A program made the translations under genes and the position numbers. Below, one piece after another: positions 34,955 through 45,282 of a DNA stretch of 64,000 nucleotides. The first letter of the stretch is position 1; every line of letters begins with the position of its first letter. The notes beneath the pieces were generated by a model, which did not search any database, was not told the origin of the DNA, and worked only from the letters and a program-made list of their open reading frames with translations. The DNA lies in NCBI GenBank assembly GCA_015680685.1, contig MNCI01003660.1, forward strand, positions 857,101 through 921,100, read 5' to 3'. Origin of the DNA: Gnetum montanum. Its lineage: Eukaryota > Streptophyta > Gnetopsida > Gnetales > Gnetaceae.

Positions 34955-36212
34955 GTGGTTAGCATTGGTGGCCATCTCCCCCATGACTAAGTTGGAAGGA
35001 GGAGATCCAAAATAATGAGCAAGGTTGTCCATTAACAGAGGTAGTGTTAGTACTAGCCATTTTAGGCTCATGGAAAGGTTTGGTTTGTTGGATGTTGACT
35101 AATAATTTCCTATCTGGGCTTCTAGGTTTATAGATCATCATGGCCCCTGAAGGAAAATTTTTATGAATATAAGGTCCTTCCCACAATGTTTGAAATTTAG
35201 TTCATTGTGTCACATGTGTGGGATTCCAATAAAGAACCTTATCTCTTGGTTGATATGTAACTTTCCTAATTGTTAGGTCATGACATTGCTTGTTAAAGGC
35301 CTTGTGCAATTTTTTGGATGACAGGGTTGCTAATCAGTTTTCATGTAGTAAGTTAAGGTTCATTAACCATTTTTTATATGTTATACTGAGGTCAAGGTTG
35401 AGGTCACATCTTATAGATAGTGCACAGAGCTCAGCTTGGATAAGAAGTGTCGAAAGCTTACCGTACACTAACTCATAGGGAGAGTAGCCTATAGGGAGTT
35501 TCCATGTGGAACGGTATGTCCAAAGAGCATCATTCAATTTGGCACTCTAGTCTCACCTATATTTTCTAATGGTTCATGTTAATATTTTTGTGATCTTCCT
35601 ATTGGTGACCTTGGTTTGACCATTTTCTTGAGGATGATAGAATGTAGTCAGCTTATGCTCAACTCCTAAGCATTGCATTAATTTTTGAAAGGTCACACCT
35701 ATGAAATGTGTACCATTATTAGAAATAAGTGCACGAGGCATGCCAAACCTATTTATGATTTGTTGTTGAAAAAATCGTGCAGCGGTAGATGATGTACAAT
35801 TAGTAACAGCGGCTACCTCTGCCCACTTTGTAAAATAGTTAATAGCAACAACAATGTAGGCTTTTCCATTGGAAATTGGTGTGATAGGTCCCATAAAATC
35901 AATACTCCATATGTCAAAGGGTTCTAAAGGTTGAATCCATTGTTGTGGACCCTCCATTCTAGTAGTCATTCCCCCATCACATTGGCAATGCTCACAAAAT
36001 TGGATGAAATGATGAGAATCCTATAATAATGTAGGCCAATGATATCCTACAAGCAATATTTTAATGGTTGTTTATCTCCTAGCATAATGACCCTTACAAG
36101 GACCCTTATGAGCATCTTGGAGAACTCTCAATTGATCTACATCGGGAACACACCATCAGACCAAGTCATTGGAACATACCTTATAAAGGTGTCCATTAAT
36201 TTCCATGAAATA
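34955..36212 (-). pseudogene. Integrase of element C
   Basis: On the minus strand, the N-terminal part starts near MEINGHLYK (36209) and ends in QFCEHCQCDGGMTT. The core (35574-35969) reads EPFDIWSIDFMGPI (first Asp), NYFTKWAEVAAV, ALISNNGTHFIG (second Asp now Asn), and FYHPQENGQTKVTNRKI (Glu now Lys). Then NDALWTYRSTWKLPIGYSPY and ELVYGKLS follow, typical of Athila integrase. The tail has the GPY module (WEGPYI) and ends with FHEPKMASTN near 35060 (frame closing at 34959). Stops and shifts break it near 35570 and 35200. It would insert cDNA; two catalytic acids are lost. Confidence 0.85.
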
Positions 36213-36419
36213 TTTAGCTTAGTGAAGAAACTGTTGTTTCTTTTTAACATCTAGCCCTTATGGTGTTTCTTGTGTAAGAAGATAGGTAAGAATGCTACTA
36301 TACCAATTTGTATCTATGGGTGATTGATTGTGTATTACACCTACAAAGAGGAGTTCATCAAGGAAGCAATTAGAAATTGGGTATTCATCCTCTTTGTTGT
36401 CTCATTGCAACTGAGATAA

Positions 36420-37860
36420 ATGATCAACAACAATATTCTAGGTTCCTTTATAATCAATCATCGTAAGATTGAAATCTTGTAAGATCATGAGCCATTGTAT
36501 GATGCAAGGACTCACCATTGGTTTATTCATTAGGAACCATATTACACTATGATTCATGTGTACAAATATCTTATAGCCCAATACATAGTGCCTAAAGTTT
36601 TCTAGTGCAAACACCATAGTCATAAACTTTTTTTCTGTTGTGGTGTAGTTTTGTTGTGCACCAGCAATACTTTGACTTGCACAGTGAATGTAATAGGGCC
36701 GTTTTTGGTCATCTAACTGTGTAAGTGCGGATCCTAAAGAAAAATTGGATGCATCATTCATTATATGGAATGGTCTAGACCAATCAGGAGCTTGTAGAAT
36801 GGACATTTCTATGAGCTTCTATTTTAAGGTTTAGAAAGCTAGCTAGCATTCCCTGGTCCATTCAAAGGGTACGTCCTTATTTTTTAATTCTACCAATGGT
36901 TTTGCAATCTTTGAAAAGTTCTTGATAAAGCATCTATAATAGCCAGTATGTCCAAGGAATGATCAGACGTCTATTATAGTTTGAGGTTGACAAGTCATTC
37001 CTTGGATGACTTTAATTTTGTTAGTATCTACCTCCATCCTTGTTTGTGAAATCTTGTGCCCTAATACAATGCCTTCTTGGACTATTAAATGGATTTTTCT
37101 GCTAATTGAGCCTTAAATTGGTTTCTACACATCATTTTAGTACTTGCTCTAATCGATCCAATGATTGCTCAAAGTCCACTCTATAGGTGGAGAAATCATC
37201 CATAAAGACCTTCACACCATTTCCTATTTGCTGCTAAAAGATACTTAGAACCAAATGTTGAAATGTTTCTAGGGGATTTCATAATCCAAACGACATATGC
37301 TTATATGCAAATGTCCCCCAAGGACTTGTGAACGTAGTCTTGGCTTGGTCTTTTGGTGCTATTTGAATTTGATTGTACCCACTATAACCATCAAGAAAAC
37401 TACAATAGCAATACCCTGCAATGGTATCTAAGACTTGGTCAATGAATGGAAATGGGAAATGGTCTTTAAATGTTGCCATGTTTAGTAGCCTAAAGTCTAT
37501 ACACACCCTCCATTTACCTTCCTTATTAGGCACAATTACTAATGGGCTAACTAACCCATTCACTATCAACAATGGGGTAGATGAACTTGTCTTTTAGAAG
37601 TTATTTAATTTCTTCTTTAACCACTTGCTTAAGCTTTGGGTTCAATCACAATTTCAGTTTTCGTTGAGGCTTCATGGAGGGGTTAGTGTAAATTCTATGT
37701 TGGCATATCCTAGGATCTATTCTAGTTAATTTGGGATATGACCAAGCAAAGGCTTTCAACCATTTGTTTACCATCTTCAGTAGTCTTTCTTTTTTTTGAG
37801 GAGCGAGCTTACTGTTAATGATTACCAATTTTCATTTCTTAAGAAATGTGTAATCCATAT
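36420..37860 (-). pseudogene. Reverse transcriptase and RNase H of element C
   Basis: RT (about 36850-37860) reads LTRIDPRICQHRIYTNPSMK, then SPLVIVPNKEGKWRVCIDFR, LLNMATFKDHFPFPFIDQVL, YCSFLDGYSGYNQIQIAPKD and SPWGTFAYKHMSFGL. The catalytic FMDD is intact (codons at 37195-37206), and FMDDFS is characteristic of Athila. RNase H (36438-36806) has HIMNDASNFSLGSALTQLDD, NYTTTEKKFMTMVFALENF (catalytic Glu is Lys), VHMNHSVIWFL (Asp of TDH is Asn), and ends in DYKGT. Stops lie before 37572, at 37279 (TGA after MSFGL) and near 37000. Confidence 0.85.
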
Positions 37861-38170
37861 CAATGGGTAAGGATTTTAACTCAAGGGACTCTTGCTTAAA
37901 CTTGTCAAGAATTTTCAACTTTTCCCAGTTGATACTTTTGATGTTAGGACTTGGAAGTTGGTGATGGACTTACTCTAATGTATCTATGCTATCGATATAA
38001 GCACAGGTCAAGCTATCAGTTGGTTCCATGCATAGAGTTGAATTGCTCTCTTGGTCAGTTGTCAGCCACTAGGTGCCTTTCTATCTTGTGGCTGTTGCAT
38101 ATAAGCATCTCTATATGTTAGTTATTTGTGCACACTAGTTGCATGTAGGTAAAGTTAAATGTTGTACAAA

Positions 38171-38640
38171 CTAGAACTTCTGCATGTAGTTACACCCTGT
38201 GTCATTGTATGCGATGCATGGAACTTTCTTCTTCTTGATCTCTTCAAATGTATTTTCTTTTGATATTTCTAGGGAAAGATCACGTATTCCTAGGCATGCA
38301 TCAATCATGCTTAGCCATTCTCTTACCATTATGATTGGAAAGTCCCCCTTACAATTGTTGATTTGAATCACTAGGAAATTGGTTGGATATGACCACCCAC
38401 AAATAGTGATGACAATGTCCTCCACTAGTTCTAATGGGATAGTGATGGACTAGTTGGCCAACTCTAAATGAATATTACTCTTTTTTAGTAGAGGCAAGTT
38501 CCAGGCTTTGTACATTTCTTGGGAGATTAAGTTAACACCAAAATCTCAATCCAAAAGAGCTTTGCAAGGCTCATTCCCAACAATTTCTAAATATATAAGA
38601 GCACTTCCAGGATTAGAGAATTTTCTAGGAAGATGGCTAG
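38171..38640 (-). pseudogene. Retropepsin of element C
   Basis: The minus strand gives ALIYLEIVGNEPCKALLD, then a stop where Ser of D-S-G should be, then DFGVNLISQEMYKAWNLP. The second part (38171-38425) reads LVEDIVITICGWSYPTNFLV and GDFPIIMVREWLSMIDA. Against the family pattern LLDSGSSVNLISQEMY, the active site is destroyed. It lies between gag and RT as expected. Confidence 0.8.
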
Positions 38641-38759
38641 CTTTGATCCAATTAGTGATGGCATGATTTAATATGACAGTGTGTGTTGAGTGTGGTCTTT
38701 GGTTCGAAGGAAGCTCCAAATATTCGAATTGGTTGTGAAGCATTTGAAGAGTTAGCTGC

Positions 38760-41210
38760 TTGTGGTTGTAAGGACTTGGTTGAACTATTGGCTCTAGAGA
38801 AAGGTCTTTTCTTTGATCAGTTGTCCAAATCAATAGTAGGTTGAGGATTGACAGCCCTTGTAGTGTTACATTGCTGCTGCTGGGCAAGAAGCTTATCTTG
38901 CATAGTTGGAGCAGGTGGTAATGGAGCTAAGGGTGGAAGAGGTGCAATCCAATGAAAAGGGTAGTATGTATGTGAAACATCACTCCTAAGAGAAGGAGTT
39001 CTATAGTACTCATGAATCTGGTAGTGAGGCTGAGGAGTAACATAACTAGCAGAGTGACATGAAGAGAATGGCTGATGAACGTAATATCCGTATGGGTCAG
39101 GTTGATGGTAAGGATATTGTTGATGTGGTAGTGGCATCCCCCATAATTGTGGGTGTTGCCACTATTGATACTATTCATTCAATTGTGGTGGGGCTCCACT
39201 TGGATAATATGTCAAGGATTGGTGGAACTACCTTGGGTTACCTTGAGGATAAGGTAACCTTCTAGGTGCTTTCTATTTGTTTAATCATGGGTTTAGTGCA
39301 TATACCCCATACTTTTGCAGATGTGACACTACTGGGCAACATCCTTTACGATGGTCATATTGGCACATCTCACATCTGCCATCATTTTTTGTGTCCAAAT
39401 CCACAACCTCTTCAATGACGGAAACTTTTCCCTTACCCCTGTTATGTGCATACTTAGCTTCTTTCTTTTTCCTTCTCTCTCGGTCACTACTTTGCTCTCT
39501 AGACTCCTCTACTATTTTTAGAATAGTTTGAAATTTATCATCTAGGGAGTTCCACATTTGATCTATCTTTGCTAATACTTCTAATGCAAATTTTTGAATG
39601 GGAAAAGTCTTCCTATTCACCATCTCTTCAAGTGGTGACTCTTCTTCACCTTTGCAAAATCTAACTTCCTTCTTTTAGAGGGAAGAATCTCTATTATATT
39701 CCTTCACAGTTTCTCTTTTTCTTAACTCACCTTCCTCCTTGGAAACTTGCTCCAAAAATCTTTGTATTTGGTGGGTTCTAAGCTTGGATAGCCTTCCTTG
39801 GGCGTAAGTCCCAAGGGTTCTTCACATTTAGTACCTAAGCCAAGCTATAAGCTGGTGTAGTTGTTATTTTTGTGAGTAACCATGGCTAGGGAAATAATGT
39901 AATAACATATAATATCAACCCATGACAACATCCAAGGGTTCATGTTCTCCTTGTTTCCATCCTTGGATTTGCTTACGTAGGTTGGACACTTGGGAGTACG
40001 TTTGATACTTATCGTTGAATAGCTCTAACATGGTACTCCATCGACGAATGGATTTTGGTTCTAAGGACCAGTACGAGCTTTCCACTTCCTTGATCAATGT
40101 CTTTGAAAAAAAATTTAGGTTTTGCCACTCATTTTCTATGTTTTACAAGGCACATGCATCGTGAAATTCCTGTAAATGATTTTGAGGATCAGCATTGTAG
40201 CCCTATTCAAATCATGGGATGCTATTCATGTCTAGTCTTTTGATCCTACTATCTTTTTGGTGCCTTGTTGGAATTCTAACAAGCTCTGATATATCTAATA
40301 TACTTTGGGTGACGAGTAGGGGTTCATCGTGATCATATTGTCTATGGAATCTATGAGGCCTATGTTGTTCCCTACTCTCCCTTCTTTCGTGATGTGTTTC
40401 TTTGGAATGCCCTTGTCCCCTTTCTTGACTATTTTATCTATGATCTCTATTTCTCTCACCATTTTCCTCATGGTCTTTCCCTTTGCAACTACATTCAAAT
40501 CCGGAAGGAGAGGGGGAAGGAGATGATGAAGGTGAAGAGGAAGGAGTACTGGCACCATGATGGTTCCTGTTACTTTCTCTTTGGTGGTCTTGACCTCGGT
40601 CATGGTTATGATCAGAATGTCTATCATTGTGATGTGTTCGTGTTTCTTTTTTGAACACTTTGTATCTTTCGGTATTAGAACCTAGGTTATGAATAGTTGA
40701 TTGAAGGTTCTAATACATAACTCTTTGACCAAAGTCAATGAGAGGAACATCATTTTGTGTAAAACCTCCCAAGGTAGGTTCATTGCCTTTATTTTCATTT
40801 AGTACATACGGGACATCTTGAGACCACTTCCCCTTCATAAATTTATAATGTCTCTCCTATTGTAGGTCCCTTTGGCATTGTGCCTCTGTGGGTCGATAAT
40901 CCCTTGAATCTAGTTCATGCATAACATACTCTGATTGCAAGTGATGCATACCAATTTGTGTGAGAGCATGAAGAAGCATGCTTGGGATTGAGTGATTAGG
41001 AGGTAACACTATGTTACCTTCTAAATCATGCCAATGCAATTGTTCATCCTGGTGGAGGATAAAGGTAAAGTCTAGTCTATACTCATCAAGATGAACGTAT
41101 ACCAAGCGAAACTCTTGGGGTACTGGTAGACTATCTTGTACACTCTGCCTTCGATTGTTCCTGGTGTCAGACCTAGGTGGTGAAGCACTCTCATAAGAAG
41201 AAGGAGACAT
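38760..41210 (-). pseudogene. gag of element C
   Basis: Starts at the ATG at 41210 (MSPSSYESASPPRSDTRNNR). The N-terminal segment runs 117 codons to a TAG at 40857 where D has Gln. Next is a tract rich in His, Asp and Arg, then a Ser/Pro run (40434-40658). The capsid-like part includes WSLEPKSIRRWSTMLELFND (39915-40097). A Lys/Glu-rich stretch (EESREQSSDRERRKKKE) leads to the zinc knuckle CEMCQYDHRKGCC near 39350, with C-X2-C-X3-H-X3-C spacing. A Pro/Tyr/Gln-rich linker (PHQQYPYHQPDPYGYYVHQP) follows to about 38817. Several shifts break it. Gag would package element RNA. Confidence 0.8.
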
Positions 41211-41330
41211 GATTAATTATTCAGTGTGCAATACTCTCTTTTTTTGATGATTGTAGGATAACCAACCCTAATGGTTCATTTCAACTATGGAAATATTTCC
41301 TAAGTTCTAATTAGTGCACAAACAACAAAA

Positions 41331-41348
41331 TCACTGGCAATGGCACCA
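41331..41348 (-). promoter_or_regulatory. Primer-binding site of element C (tRNA-Asp-like)
   Basis: Minus strand reads TGGTGCCATTGCCAGTGA, one base after the 5' LTR. It agrees at 14 of 18 positions with the tRNA-Asp site TGGCGCCGTTGCCGGGGA typical of Athila (from memory). The differences are mostly C-to-T or G-to-A. Confidence 0.65.
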
Positions 41349-41349
41349 A

Positions 41350-42158
41350 TGATGACCAGCAAGGTACCCCTATGGCCAACCATACGAATACGAGCATTCA
41401 CACACTATCCAATCAAACTCCAAGGATTAAGTGCTTATGTGCTTACATAGAACAAGGATGGGTTATGCGATCATTATCTCCCCAAGCTTACTTATAAGGC
41501 ACAATTGTATGGTTAAGTAAACTTCAGGTATATGATTTTTTATGCTTTTTATGTTTTATGTTCCTAGTGCTTAAAATGGAGAAATGAAATAATTGAGTAA
41601 CTAATTTGATTCAACTAATTAACTATGCTCCAACTAGTCCTAACACCAACATCTATTCCCACTTACTGAACACATCCTAAACTAGTGTATCATTGTTAGG
41701 GTTACCAAACATTAGTCGTTCCTGGGTTACCAAGTGTTCCACATATGCTCGAAGTGGTCGTACTGAGTGTGCTAATTCATTGGTGAGTAATAATTAAGAA
41801 TTCAATGGAAATAACATCAATTAACTATTGAAAGTATCAAATAATAGTAAATAACATGAAATGCAATAATTAAGCTATTCTGAATGTTGCAAGGTTTATC
41901 ATAAAGTTTGTCTTTATTTCTAGTCACAAGGTGTGCTCAAGTACACAATGCTTGAATAAAGATCTGTTCACTCTATGACTTCTACTGCGGACACTTAGAA
42001 CTAATTCTAACTCTGGAAAGGAAAAATTGCAAGAGTTTAGGTAAGGGACTAAGAAAACTAACTGCAAAACAAAGTGCCCTTGTCTCTTATTTATAGGTGG
42101 TGAGACAAGTTTTGATATCACGGGTCTGATATCAAGGATCTGATATTGGGACTCATCA
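41350..42158 (-). repeat. 5' LTR of element C
   Basis: Edges TGATGA at 41350 and TCATCA at 42153-42158. It has a GATATC array near its start (42108-42155) and a TATA-like TATAAATA on the minus strand. The 80-codon frame 41924-42166 lies inside it and crosses the element edge; it is not a gene. Confidence 0.9.
42088..42095 (-). promoter_or_regulatory. TATA-like box of 5' LTR, element C
   Basis: TATAAATA on the minus strand, 63 bp from the LTR start and just after the GATATC array. It is the same in the 3' LTR (32945-32952) and in the D 3' LTR (54943-54950). Confidence 0.5.
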
Positions 42159-42163
42159 ACCCT

Positions 42164-42239
42164 CAATTTTTACCTTTCATAGTTCATAGTTAGATATATT
42201 AAATTTTTTAATTTTAATTTTGATTGAATAGTTTCTCAT
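42164..42239 (-). pseudogene. Ty1/copia gag, N-terminal part beyond element C
   Basis: An ATG at 42239 (minus) reads MRNYSIKIKIKKF then NISNYEL*KVKIEG, the start of a copia Gag (FDG.NY..WKV.M), with TGA in place of the Trp. The last codons run into the ACCCT duplication; on the other side of element C the frame goes on as LLIEKNWHSAILG at 32283 and below. The match on both sides and the kept phase show that C inserted into this gene. Confidence 0.75.
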
Positions 42240-42287
42240 GATTCCCCTTGCAAACACTTAGACAAAGAAAAACTGTTGTATGTGGAA

Positions 42288-42305
42288 CCTACCCTTGATA
42301 CCCAT
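42288..42305 (-). promoter_or_regulatory. Primer-binding site of the copia remnant (tRNA-iMet type)
   Basis: Minus strand reads TGGGTATCAAGGGTAGG next to the LTR end. It resembles the TGGTATCAGAGC start of the initiator tRNA-Met site, with one inserted G and later mismatches. Confidence 0.5.
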
Positions 42306-42724
42306 TGTTACTTTGAGTCTCTTGCACACAATACTAATAAATTTTTAAGATAAAATGAAGAATAATGTAGAAATTGGTAAGACACAAAGTTAACTTGGTG
42401 AAAACCTTCAAGATGGAAAAACCTCAGCAATAATATGTTCCTAGAGAATTAGTAGTAGTATAGCTTTATGATTGAAGCACAAACAGAATTAATGAAAACA
42501 ATGAAGGGGGATTATAAGTAAGGATTGCAGCTTATGTATTGGTAGTTCGTATTCCAAGGATGCTTCCTTAGAGCTCCTTATATATTTCTTGGGTTACAAA
42601 AATAAACCAAAAAATAAAAGGAGATAAGGTAATTCATATTTTTTATAGGATTGATATGGGAAAAAATTCAAAGAAAAGAAAAAAAAGGAAAATAAGAATT
42701 AGATAAGAAAAAAATAACACAACA
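42306..42724 (-). repeat. Probable 5' LTR of the copia remnant
   Basis: Left edge TGTTACTTTGAG lies directly beside the primer-binding site; a fitting right edge is ACAACA at 42724, giving TGTTGT...GTAACA on the minus strand (419 bp). A TATA-like TATATAAG on the minus strand lies near 42578-42590. The partner LTR is not found, so the right edge is a guess. Confidence 0.45.
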
Positions 42725-42829
42725 GTGAAGGAATATCGGTGGTGAGGAAAATCAAGGTAGATTTGCCTTCATCCACATTACATTATTCATATTTGAGAAA
42801 GTTTGAATAATACCATTATTATCATGAAA

Positions 42830-44084
42830 AGGGTTTGAGGATGTATGATTTCTTAGTCCTCCATTGGCACTTGTGGTTTTAAAGGATTAAAAAAGGGTTT
42901 AGTATTTTCTACTCAAAAAGCTACTAAAAATGTTATTCATATGGATGTTATTAACCATGCAACCGTTTTGATAATTGAATGGGGTATGGGATGAGATGCA
43001 ACATTGTGTGTAATTGGAAAAAATCACATATCTATATACATTTTACTAATATAGTCTTCACTTCCCAAACTTGGTGCATACCTCTAGTAAAATGACTTAT
43101 ATAAGAAATCAAGAAATGCCTAACAAACCTTATGATTTCAGTCAAACTCAAAATTTCAGAAATCATCATTAAAATGGAAGTGTTTAGATTAAAAAATAGA
43201 AAGAAAACATTACCATTATGATCATTTTTCATTATTCCACTTTTGAAAGGTCAGGAAAATATAATAGCTATTGTAAGATGCAAACCTTTGCTTGGAGAAG
43301 GAGAAGGAACTTTTATTACATATGAAAAATTTAAAAATCTCATTGCACACAATTATTCCATTATGTTAGGCATTAAAGAATTGTTTCATGAAATTTTATT
43401 GAATCTAAAACAAATTGTATTTTAAAGTGAGTTATGTGAAATTCACAAAGCATCTATTTATACTATTGGTTCTAGAAATGTAATTTCTTAAAACATGATA
43501 TTACGATATTCTATACAAATCATTAATTGTAGCTAATATATAGCTATCCTCACTAAATATGTTTCTTTAAATGTAATGTTAACAATTAAAAGAAATGAAG
43601 AATATGAAATGCCAAGTTAAAGTTCAAAATGACATAAGAACATACTTTTTTCTATAGATGCTTCATTGATGCTTATTTGAAATGTTAATTTTAGTATTCA
43701 TTCTTCTAGGACTAAAAATGACATACAAGAAATGATTATTTTTGAGATATGAACAAATGGTGGATTGACTCGTATGAAAGCTTTTTATGAAGCTTGTTGG
43801 AAATTGATTAATTTAATAGTACCTTTATTACATATGGAAGAAGATATGAATGGGGAAAAGAAATTTTTTTCCCTATGTATACTAACTCATATGGATAAAT
43901 TTAGAAAGGCTTTGTTCCAACATTTATTTATAAATCAATTAGAGTTATCCTTGAGAAAATCTAGATGTTTCTAACATACCTATATATATATATATGTATA
44001 TATATTATTGAAATTTCTCAATTACAATAGACAAAATAAAAAAACTTTTGAAGACTTAAACAAAAAATCTATAAAATGTCTAAT
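42830..44084 (+). pseudogene. Unrecognised decayed reading frame X, first part
   Basis: Two linked frames look coding. About 42830-43035 reads SSIGTCGFKGLKKGLVFSTQ and NVIHMDVINHATVLIIEWGM. After a shift, about 43035-43974 gives one phase for some 310 codons with about ten stops, including IIPLLKGQENIIAIVRCKPL, GTFITYEKFKNLIAHNYSIM, GSRNVIS, and LTRMKAFYEACWKLINLIVP. The same phase continues after a TAA to LLKFLNYNRQNKKTFEDLNK at the edge of element B. I do not recognise the protein. It could be a cellular pseudogene or part of an unknown mobile or old viral insertion. It is interrupted by B and perhaps D. Confidence 0.4.
43979..44006 (+). repeat. AT microsatellite
   Basis: Short (TA)n run with one G interruption, inside the decayed frame X. 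Confidence 0.8.
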
Positions 44085-44919
44085 TGATGAAACATGTTTG
44101 TAGAGCCATGATGTCATCTACATGATGTTGGGCCTTGGTCCAATGTCACATGTCTGATGTTGGGGTGTATACCCCAAGTCTATAAATACCATGCCTGGGC
44201 TCTAGTTTTTTAGTCAATTTTTGGTCATTCTTAATCAAAGTAGTGAAGCTCTTTTAGTTTATTTTCCTCAAAGTTAGACTATTTTTTGAGTGCCCATAGA
44301 AGGAGTCTAAAGTGTGTATGGTTTTTTGTTCAAGCACTAATGTACCTAAGTGCAATAGTGTCATGGGAATAAAATGAACTCTTTTGAAAATCCTTGCAAC
44401 ATTAAGAATAGCTTAATATTTCCTTTAATGCATTTTACTTTCTCACTCCTTATTTTTATGCATTTAAATTAAGAAAATTATTTCCAATAGTTAATGAACG
44501 CAAGAACGATCACTTTGAGCATTCCTATAGTACTTGATAACCCAGCAACACTTAATGTTTGGTAGCCCAGCAGTGCTATATGTGTTCAGGATGTGTCTAG
44601 GAAAGTGGGGTAATTACTTGTGTTAGGCTAGCTAGGCAATAAACATTAGTTTTCAATCTACTCTACTCTTATTCTTATTGTAGGAAATTACATCTATAAA
44701 ATATAAAATGAAAAAAATTAATATACCTCAATTACACTTAAACCATACCCTTGAGCCTCACAAGTGTAGTTGGGAAGATAATGAATGTTCTCAATGTCGT
44801 TTCACTTCCTAGAGAAACTAGTGTACAAGATAACTATAGGTCCATGGAATTCAACTAGATCATGCATAATGCCTTAGTGGTTCATATGATTGGGCATAAG
44901 GGTACCTCGCTGCTTATCA
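44085..44919 (+). repeat. 5' LTR of element B
   Basis: 835 bp, from TGATGAAACATG to CTTATCA. It holds a GATGT(C/T) array (44105-44160), the palindrome-like 'gtataccccaag' segment, a TATA box, and a terminal block shared with all family LTRs. Confidence 0.9.
44181..44188 (+). promoter_or_regulatory. TATA-like box of 5' LTR, element B
   Basis: TATAAATA 96 bp into the LTR, right after the GATGTC array. The 3' LTR has TATGAATA at 53354-53361. Confidence 0.5.
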
Positions 44920-44920
44920 T

Positions 44921-44938
44921 TGGTGCTATTGCTAGGGA
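44921..44938 (+). promoter_or_regulatory. Primer-binding site of element B (tRNA-Asp-like)
   Basis: TGGTGCTATTGCTAGGGA, one base after the LTR. Combined with the sites of C and D, the family consensus TGGTGCCATTGCCGGGGA differs from the tRNA-Asp site at two positions. Confidence 0.65.
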
Positions 44939-45050
44939 CCTTTTTCTTGTTTGGTATGCTATCTAGGACCTAGTGAAAGTATTTTAATAATTGGAATGAA
45001 CCTTAGAGTCATATCTTATTTTACAATTACTACAATCAATTATCAAATCA

Positions 45051-45282
45051 CACTGTGATTTTTATTTTGCTAACCAAAAATGTCTTCTTCTCATAGGAGC
45101 ACTTCTCTACCCAAGGCTAATAATGTTCATTCGACAAAGCCTCAACAATACCAAATCATATATACTCACCTCGATGAGTNTGTACTATTGAGGCTTTGTC
45201 GAATGAACATTATTAGCCTTGGGTAGAGAAGTGCTCCTATGAGAAGAAGACATTTTTGGTTAGCAAAATAAAAATCACAGTG
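45051..45282. repeat. Exact 95-bp inverted repeat bracketed by single Ns
   Basis: 45051-45145 is the exact reverse complement of 45188-45282. A single N lies between the arms (45180) and another just after the second (45309). The second arm inverts the gag start of element B. Exact identity inside an old, diverged element makes an assembly error more likely than a real inversion. Confidence 0.9.

Larger units (their letters stand above)
32284..42163 (-). mobile_element. Complete Athila-like Ty3/gypsy element C with ACCCT target duplication
   Basis: The element spans 32289-42158 (9.87 kb) on the minus strand, flanked by ACCCT at 32284-32288 and 42159-42163. Both LTRs have TGATGA/TCATCA-type ends. 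The order is 5' LTR, primer-binding site, gag, protease, RT, RNase H, integrase, a non-coding 3' region of about 1.9 kb, and 3' LTR. RT carries FMDD, and the integrase and RNase H resemble Athila. By eye the LTRs differ at roughly one site in twelve, less than those of B, so C is the younger of the two complete copies. It sits inside the gag of a copia remnant. Confidence 0.9.
31586..42724 (-). mobile_element. Ty1/copia remnant (minus) split by element C
   Basis: Reading right to left: a likely 5' LTR (42306-42724), a primer-binding site resembling the initiator tRNA-Met type (42288-42305), the start of gag (42239), then element C, then the rest of gag (32283 down to 31586). Removing element C and one ACCCT duplication rejoins the gag frame exactly. 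Protease, integrase and RT are not recognisable to the left, so this copy is either truncated or decayed beyond reading. Confidence 0.7.

Noticed and set aside
39059-39265. 68-codon plus frame (and its copy at 61061-61312) as a gene
   Set aside because: It is antisense to the Pro/Tyr/Gln-rich Gag linker; being open in both C and D follows from linker composition.
41924-42166. 80-codon minus frame as a gene
   Set aside because: It lies in the 5' LTR of C and runs across the element edge; it is not kept in the other LTRs.
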